Notes under the pieces: generated by a model | Told to the model about the DNA's origin: nothing | What the model saw: the letters and a program-made list of their open reading frames with translations, nothing else | The model's database searches: none | Origin: Actinoplanes derwentensis | GTDB lineage: Bacteria > Actinomycetota > Actinomycetes > Mycobacteriales > Micromonosporaceae | Length of the DNA stretch: 64,000 bases | Direction of reading: 5' to 3' | Assembly: GCF_900104725.1 (NCBI RefSeq) | Contig: NZ_LT629758.1 | Span: 9,758,001-9,822,000 of the forward strand | In this document: one piece after another, positions 59,636 through 64,000 of the stretch | How the letters are laid out: each line of letters opens with the position of its first letter | Numbering within the stretch: position 1 is the stretch's first letter | Translations under genes and position numbers: made by a program

Positions 59636-60474
59636 TAGTTCCCCGCGTTCTGGCGACGGGCCGCGCGCAGGGTCACCCAGTCGGTGACCGCGATCAGCGG
59701 CAGGGCGAGCAGGACGAACAGCACCCCGGCAACGATGTACGGGGTGAAGTCGGCGTCCTGGGCCACCCCGATCTGGGCGGCCCGGATCGCGTCGATCGGT
59801 CCCGCGAGGGAGATCAGGCCGACGTCCTTCTGCAGGGCCACGGTGTCGTTGAGCAGCGGCGGAGACACCCGGCGGACCGCTTGCGGCAGTACCACGTGCC
59901 GCATCGCCTGCCGGTAGCTCAGCCCGAGCGAACGGGCCGCCGCGATCTGGCTCGGGTGCACCGATTCGATGCCGGCCCGGAACACCTCGGCCAGGTAGGC
60001 GCCGTAGGTCACGATGATCGCCCCGGCGCCCAGCCACAGCACGTCCGGGGTGCCCTGCAACCGCAGGCCGGGAATGCCGAAGGCGAACAGGTAGATCACG
60101 ATGATCAACGGCAGACCACGGAACGAGTACGTGTACCCGGTCGCCAGCGCCCGTACCGGGAAGGTGACCGGTCCGCGCAGGGTGCGCAGCACCGCCACCA
60201 GCAGCCCGAGCGCCATCGCCAGGGTCGCGCAGACCACCAGCAGTTTCAGGTTGAGCCAGAGGCCCTCGAGGATCTGCGGCAGGTATCGGACGGCGGTGTC
60301 CGGGTCGAAGAAGGACTCCTTGACCCGTTCCCAGCCGGGCGCGCCGGTGATGCCGACGACGAGCAGTGTTCCGACGACGGCCGTCGATGTGGCGGCCAGC
60401 AGAACGGAACGGATCGCCCGCCCCCGGCGGTATGCGACCCGTTCCTGTTGCCGTGCGCTGGGTATGTGACTCAC
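59635..60474 (-). CDS. Amino-acid ABC transporter permease
   Basis: 279 aa. The N-terminal helix ([20 protein letters not shown]) is extra to the core; then [26 protein letters not shown], the EAA-like loop [25 protein letters not shown] and further helices: the His/Glu/Gln/Arg/opine (HisM/GltJ) family. One permease gene is present, so the transporter probably uses a homodimer. The ATGA overlap with the binding-protein gene shows coupling. Confidence 0.94.
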   Translation of the reverse strand: MSHIPSARQQERVAYRRGRAIRSVLLAATSTAVVGTLLVVGITGAPGWERVKESFFDPDTAVRYLPQILEGLWLNLKLLVVCATLAMALGLLVAVLRTLRGPVTFPVRALATGYTYSFRGLPLIIVIYLFAFGIPGLRLQGTPDVLWLGAGAIIVTYGAYLAEVFRAGIESVHPSQIAAARSLGLSYRQAMRHVVLPQAVRRVSPPLLNDTVALQKDVGLISLAGPIDAIRAAQIGVAQDADFTPYIVAGVLFVLLALPLIAVTDWVTLRAARRQNAGN

Positions 60475-61349
60475 GAGAGCTCGGGAGCTCCGTCACTGCC
60501 GGCGAGCCACGTCTTCTCCAGAACGGCGAGGGTGCCGTCGTTGCGGAGCTGGTCGACGGCCTTGCTGACACAGCCGGTGAGCGGCGAGTTCTTGTCGAGC
60601 ACGATGCCGAACTGCTCGGGTACGCCGACCTGCGGCAGCTGGCCGACGATCACGCCGTTGTCCAGTTCGGCACCGGTCATGTAGAACGCGGTCGGCAGGT
60701 CCACCACGATGCCGTCGACGGTGCCGTTCTCCAGGGCCTTCTTGGCGTCGTCGTTGTTGTTGAACACCGACGGGTCGGCGCTCGGCTTGATCACTTCGGT
60801 GAGCGCCTGGTAGCTGGTGGTCCCGACCTGGGCGCCGAGTTTCGCGGTCTTCAGGTCCGCGAGGGACTTGGCACCGGCGATCTTCGAGCCCTTGGTGGTG
60901 ATCACGGCCTGGCGCACCAGGTAGTACGGGGACGAGAAGTCCACCGCCGCCTTGCGCTCGTCGGTGATCGAGAACTGGTTGACGTCGATGTCGTACGTCT
61001 TGGGCCCGGGCGCGACCGCGTTGAGGAACGTCACATCGGTCCAGACCACGTCGGACTGCTGGTAACCCAGGCGCTCGGCGACCTGATAGGCCACGGCGGA
61101 CTCGAAGCCCTTGCCGTTCGCCGGCTTGTTGTCGCTGAACCACGGGCCGTACGCCGGGTTGTCGGTTCCGATCGTGAGCTTGCCGGCGGCGAGCGTCTTC
61201 AGGTCCGCCGGAGCGCAGGTCGCGGCGGCGGAGGACGATGGGCCCGACGTGGCGGAGGGGCTGTTTTCTTCCATCGGGGAGCAGGCCGTCACGCTGGCGA
61301 GCAGCAGCGCTGCGCCACCGAGGGCCACGGAGGGGATTCGGCTGACCAT
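60471..61349 (-). CDS. Amino-acid ABC transporter substrate-binding lipoprotein
   Basis: 292 aa. Lipoprotein signal peptide with lipobox ending in SVTAC (Cys23), followed by a Ser-rich linker. The SBP_bac_3 fold shows [63 protein letters not shown] (split here between residues 120 and 145) and [11 protein letters not shown]. Binds a polar amino acid or similar; substrate unknown. First gene of the minus-strand operon and divergent from hisE, with 78 nt between. Confidence 0.94.
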   Translation of the reverse strand: MVSRIPSVALGGAALLLASVTACSPMEENSPSATSGPSSSAAATCAPADLKTLAAGKLTIGTDNPAYGPWFSDNKPANGKGFESAVAYQVAERLGYQQSDVVWTDVTFLNAVAPGPKTYDIDVNQFSITDERKAAVDFSSPYYLVRQAVITTKGSKIAGAKSLADLKTAKLGAQVGTTSYQALTEVIKPSADPSVFNNNDDAKKALENGTVDGIVVDLPTAFYMTGAELDNGVIVGQLPQVGVPEQFGIVLDKNSPLTGCVSKAVDQLRNDGTLAVLEKTWLAGSDGAPELS

Positions 61350-61427
61350 GACCGGAACTTTAGAAGACGTCCCACGGGCTGGGGGCGTTCGTCGTCAAGA
61401 CGTGATGAGCTGCCACAATCGGATCTC

Positions 61428-61691
61428 GTGAAGACGTTCGAAGAACTGTTTGCCGAGTTGCAGAACAAGGCGGCGGACAAGACACCCGGGTCGGGCACCG
61501 TCGCGGCGCTCGAGCGAGGAGTCCACTTCATCGGCAAGAAGGTCGTCGAAGAGGCGGCCGAGTCGTGGATGGCCGCCGAGCACGAGGGGCCGGAACGCAC
61601 CGCCGAGGAGATCTCCCAGCTGCTCTACCAGGTTCAGTGCCTGATGATCGCCTCCGGACTGGAGCTGAAGGACGTTTACCGACATCTGTGA
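61428..61691 (+). CDS. hisE: Phosphoribosyl-ATP pyrophosphatase
   Basis: 87 aa, second step of histidine synthesis. All-alpha MazG-like fold with metal-binding motif [16 protein letters not shown] and [14 protein letters not shown]. Stand-alone, as usual in actinobacteria, rather than fused to HisI. GTG 61428 lies 8 nt after CACAAT (61414-61419), a likely -10; no ribosome-binding site. hisG follows after 43 nt. Confidence 0.95.
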   Translation: MKTFEELFAELQNKAADKTPGSGTVAALERGVHFIGKKVVEEAAESWMAAEHEGPERTAEEISQLLYQVQCLMIASGLELKDVYRHL

Positions 61692-61734
61692 ACGCGCGTC
61701 CCGCCGACCCGTTCACAGATCGAAGGAGCACGTC

Positions 61735-62577
61735 ATGCTGCGCATCGCCATTCCCAACAAGGGCACCCTCTCGGCCCCCGCGTCACAGATGTTGCGGGAC
61801 GCCGGGTACCGCCAGCGCACCGATCCCAAAGACCTGATTTGCCGTGACGAAGCCAACAACGTCGAGTTCTTCTACCTGCGGCCCAAGGACATCGCGACGT
61901 ACGTGGGCTCGGGTGACCTGGATCTCGGCATCACCGGCCGGGACCTGCTGGTCGACTCCGGAGTCCCGGCCACCGAGCTGCTCGACCTGAACTTCGGCCG
62001 GGCCACGTTCCGCTGGGCCGCCCCGTCGGGGACGCTCACCGGCGTCGACGAGATCGGTGGCCGCCGGATCGCCACCGCCTACCCCGGGGTGGTCGGCCGC
62101 TACCTGGCCGAGCACGAGCTGAAGGCCGACGTGGTGCGTCTCGACGGTGCGGTCGAGAACGCGGTCCGGCTCGGGGTGGCCGATCTGATCGCCGACGTGG
62201 TGGAGACCGGTGCGACGCTGCGCCAGGCGGGTCTGGTCACCCTCGGTGAGCCGATCATGGAGTCCTCGGCGATCCTGATCGGGCGTGACCAGGAGGCCGT
62301 CGGCGGGGCCGCGCAACTGCTGCGGCGGCTGCACGGTGTGCTGGTGGCCCGCAGTTTCGTGATGCTGGCGTACGACGTCCGGGCCGACCTGCTCGACCAG
62401 GCCACCGCCCTGACCCCCGGTATCGAGTCGCCGACGGTGTCCCCGCTGCACCGGGAGGGCTGGGTGGCCGTCCAGGCGATGGTCCAGCGCAGTGACGTGC
62501 ACCGGATCATGGACGAGCTGTACGACCTGGGCGCCCGCGCCATCCTGGTCACCGCCATCGCGAATTGCAGGCTCTGA
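61735..62577 (+). CDS. hisG: ATP phosphoribosyltransferase, long form
   Basis: 280 aa. Commits ATP and PRPP to histidine synthesis. MLRIAIPNKGTLSAPASQML, DLGITGRDLLVDSG and the PRPP loop ADLIADVVETGATLRQAGL form the catalytic core. The C-terminal ACT-like domain (SPTVSPLHREGWVAVQAMV, LYDLGARAILVTAIANCRL) gives feedback inhibition by histidine, so no HisZ is needed. ATG 61735 has AAGGAG upstream. Confidence 0.96.
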   Translation: MLRIAIPNKGTLSAPASQMLRDAGYRQRTDPKDLICRDEANNVEFFYLRPKDIATYVGSGDLDLGITGRDLLVDSGVPATELLDLNFGRATFRWAAPSGTLTGVDEIGGRRIATAYPGVVGRYLAEHELKADVVRLDGAVENAVRLGVADLIADVVETGATLRQAGLVTLGEPIMESSAILIGRDQEAVGGAAQLLRRLHGVLVARSFVMLAYDVRADLLDQATALTPGIESPTVSPLHREGWVAVQAMVQRSDVHRIMDELYDLGARAILVTAIANCRL

Positions 62578-62578
62578 G

Positions 62579-63028
62579 ATGACTGGTGTGCTCTATCGCC
62601 CGAAGAAGATCCGCTGGGTGGCCGTGCCCCTGGCGATCGCGCTCGCGCTGTTCTTCACGGTGATCAGTTTCGGCCTCACCGGTTCGGCCGGGTTCGAGAA
62701 CAAGAACGCCAGCTTCCAGCGCGGCGACCAGTTCGCCATGATCGGCCTGGGGATCCTGCTGGGCCTCGGCGTGCTCACGTTCTGCCGGCCACGGGTCACC
62801 GCCGACGACGACGGTGTGCACGTGCGCAACGTCATCGGCGGTTACGACCTGCCGTGGAACGTGGTGCGCGCGGTCCGTTTCGACCGGAACTCGGCGTGGG
62901 CGCACCTGGAGCTGGAGAACGACGACCAGGTACCGATCCACGCGCTGCAGGCGGTGGACAAGGACTATGCCGTTGATGGCGTACGAACGCTGCGGTCTTT
63001 GCATTCGGCCTCGCAACCACCTGCGTAG
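62579..63028 (+). CDS. PH-domain membrane protein
   Basis: 149 aa. Two N-terminal helices (VAVPLAIALALFFTVISFGLT; FAMIGLGILLGLGVLTF) are followed by a bacterial PH-like domain (PRVTADDDGVHVRNVIGGYD, LPWNVVRAVRFDRNSAWAHL). This is a common actinobacterial protein beside hisG; function unknown. ATG 62579 starts 1 nt after the hisG stop, probably by reinitiation. Confidence 0.85.
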   Translation: MTGVLYRPKKIRWVAVPLAIALALFFTVISFGLTGSAGFENKNASFQRGDQFAMIGLGILLGLGVLTFCRPRVTADDDGVHVRNVIGGYDLPWNVVRAVRFDRNSAWAHLELENDDQVPIHALQAVDKDYAVDGVRTLRSLHSASQPPA

Positions 63029-63058
63029 AGGCATGCGGGCTGCTCTTCAGGCGCCTGC

Positions 63059-63381
63059 TAGGATGGCTAGCAGTCGACCACGTCCATGCTTAGGCTCCGT
63101 GCTTTTGCAGGGACGCGAAAGAGGAGCCCGCTGGTTCCCACCCGAGTCATTCAGTGGCCGGGTCCGGTCTCCCTGACAGGGATTAGTCCCTGTCAGGTGT
63201 GCGTCCTTGGTTGTGGGCGCCGATGACCGGTCGAGCGGGCCCCGGCATGCTCTTTTTCATTCAGAGCGTGCGGGGCCTTCTGCTTTCCCGGCGTCCCGCC
63301 GCCAGCGGGACACTCGGGGCCGACCGACATTGGCAGCGCCTGGCCTAATTGGCCGGGCGAGGTATCAACTGAGGAGGCCCC
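63059..63381 (+). promoter_or_regulatory. infC promoter and structured 5' leader
   Basis: The gap of 353 nt before infC contains no gene. TAGGAT (63059-63064) is a likely -10, giving a leader of about 310 nt. It holds at least three hairpins: CCTGACAGGG/CCCTGTCAGG (63172-63197); GGCCCCGGCATGCTC/GAGCGTGCGGGGCC (63238-63277), followed by TTCTGCTTT like an attenuator; and GTCCCGC/GCGGGAC (63293-63311). Confidence 0.6.
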
Positions 63382-64000
63382 ATCAGCGTCGAACCACGCG
63401 TGAACGAACAGATCCGGGCTCGTGAGGTCCGCCTGGTCGGTCCGGAGGGTGAGCAGGTCGGCATCGTGCCGCTCGAGCGCGCTCTCCAGCTGGCCGCGGA
63501 TGTCGATCTGGATCTGGTCGAGGTTGCTCCGATGGCGCGGCCGCCGGTGTGCAAGCTCATGGACTTCGGCAAGTTCAAGTACGAGAGCGCACTCAAGGCC
63601 CGCGAAGCGCGACGCAACCAGCAGCAGACCGTCATCAAGGAAATGAAGCTTCGGCCGAAGATCGACCCGCACGACTACGAGACCAAAAAGGGTCACGTGG
63701 TGCGGTTCCTCAAGGCGGGCGACAAGGTCAAGGTGACGATCATGTTCCGTGGTCGTGAGCAGAGCCGTCCCGAGCTGGGTTTCCGGCTCCTGCGCCGGCT
63801 CAGCGAGGAGATCTCGGAACTCGGCTTCGTCGAGGCCAGTCCGAAGCAGGACGGCCGAAACATGATCATGGTGCTGGCTCCGCACCGGGCCACCAAGGCC
63901 GCTGCCGTCGCCGCTGTCGCCGCCGGCGCCAAGCCCGCACGTGAGCCGCGCGAGGGCGACGTCGTCGAGGACGATGTCGTCGAGTCCGAAGCCGAGGCCG
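63382..64000 (+). CDS. infC: Translation initiation factor IF-3 (partial, rare AUC start)
   Basis: 206 codons are visible; the 3' end lies beyond the window. The N-domain shows [40 protein letters not shown] and [18 protein letters not shown]; the C-domain [37 protein letters not shown] and [11 protein letters not shown]. No ATG/GTG/TTG fits: GAGGAGG (63371-63377) is followed by ATC at 63382 ([10 protein letters not shown]...), while the next GTG (63400) is 22 nt from the site and would cut the conserved N-terminus. A non-standard AUU/AUC start is the hallmark of infC autoregulation. The acidic tail ([11 protein letters not shown]) is typical of actinobacteria. Confidence 0.93.
   Translation, partial: MSVEPRVNEQIRAREVRLVGPEGEQVGIVPLERALQLAADVDLDLVEVAPMARPPVCKLMDFGKFKYESALKAREARRNQQQTVIKEMKLRPKIDPHDYETKKGHVVRFLKAGDKVKVTIMFRGREQSRPELGFRLLRRLSEEISELGFVEASPKQDGRNMIMVLAPHRATKAAAVAAVAAGAKPAREPREGDVVEDDVVESEAEA

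Overview
The window is GC-rich, densely coding actinobacterial chromosome. The mixture of BldD, actinobacterial IHF (mIHF), a helicase-dead PriA and many leaderless GTG/ATG starts, together with the order rarA-alaS-ruvX-mltG-aroE-aroC-aroK-aroB-aroQ-efp-nusB-(bldD)-pyr-mihF-gmk-rpoZ-coaBC-metK-priA-def-fmt-rsmB-rpe-rib-his, points to a filamentous Actinomycete, most likely Micromonosporaceae (Actinoplanes-like). That family-level placement is inference. No tRNA, rRNA, CRISPR array, insertion sequence or prophage was seen.

Layout: 1-1511 is the end of a sugar ABC importer operon with a cytoplasmic GH20 hexosaminidase. 1610-5150 holds accessory genes (APH(6)-like kinase, D-threonine aldolase-like enzyme, a possible gene remnant, a one-helix membrane protein). 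5241-9618 carries aspS, a small membrane protein and rarA with a long extra tail. 9615-14930 is one giant gene (1771 aa) made almost entirely of Gly/Pro-rich repeats, ending in one membrane helix and a six-cysteine outer domain; it is the most unusual object in the window. 15011-27844 is the conserved alaS-ruvX-mltG(x2)-aro-efp-nusB block, with mltG duplicated in tandem and a ribbon-helix-helix/Clp-N gene on the minus strand splitting the aro genes. 28089-28577 is bldD. 28886-39300 is the complete pyrimidine operon under a PyrR-binding leader, with bioA and a 30-codon ORF embedded. 39485-49811 carries mihF, gmk, rpoZ, coaBC, metK, a histidine phosphatase, priA, def, fmt, rsmB and rpe. 49859-50857 is a response regulator with a GGDDF-type output domain. 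51003-54206 is an FMN riboswitch with ribD-ribE-ribB-ribH. 54301-58917 is a three-gene surface-glycan-like cassette. 58895-61349 is a minus-strand amino-acid ABC importer. 61428-62577 is hisE-hisG, followed by a PH-domain protein and the start of infC behind a structured 5' leader.

Functionally the window is mostly biosynthesis (chorismate, UMP, riboflavin, CoA, SAM, first histidine steps) and translation (AspRS, AlaRS, EF-P, IF3, Fmt/Def, RsmB). Regulation visible in the sequence includes an FMN riboswitch, a PyrR RNA site over the pyrR ribosome-binding site, a candidate BldD box, a candidate operator for the RHH protein, a leaderless 11-codon ORF overlapping def, a palindrome touching the Shine-Dalgarno of the glycosyltransferase, a series of TANNNT-type -10 boxes 6-8 nt before start codons, and a rare AUC start for infC. 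The candidate undescribed system is the giant repeat membrane protein coupled to the extended RarA; the glycan cassette is second.
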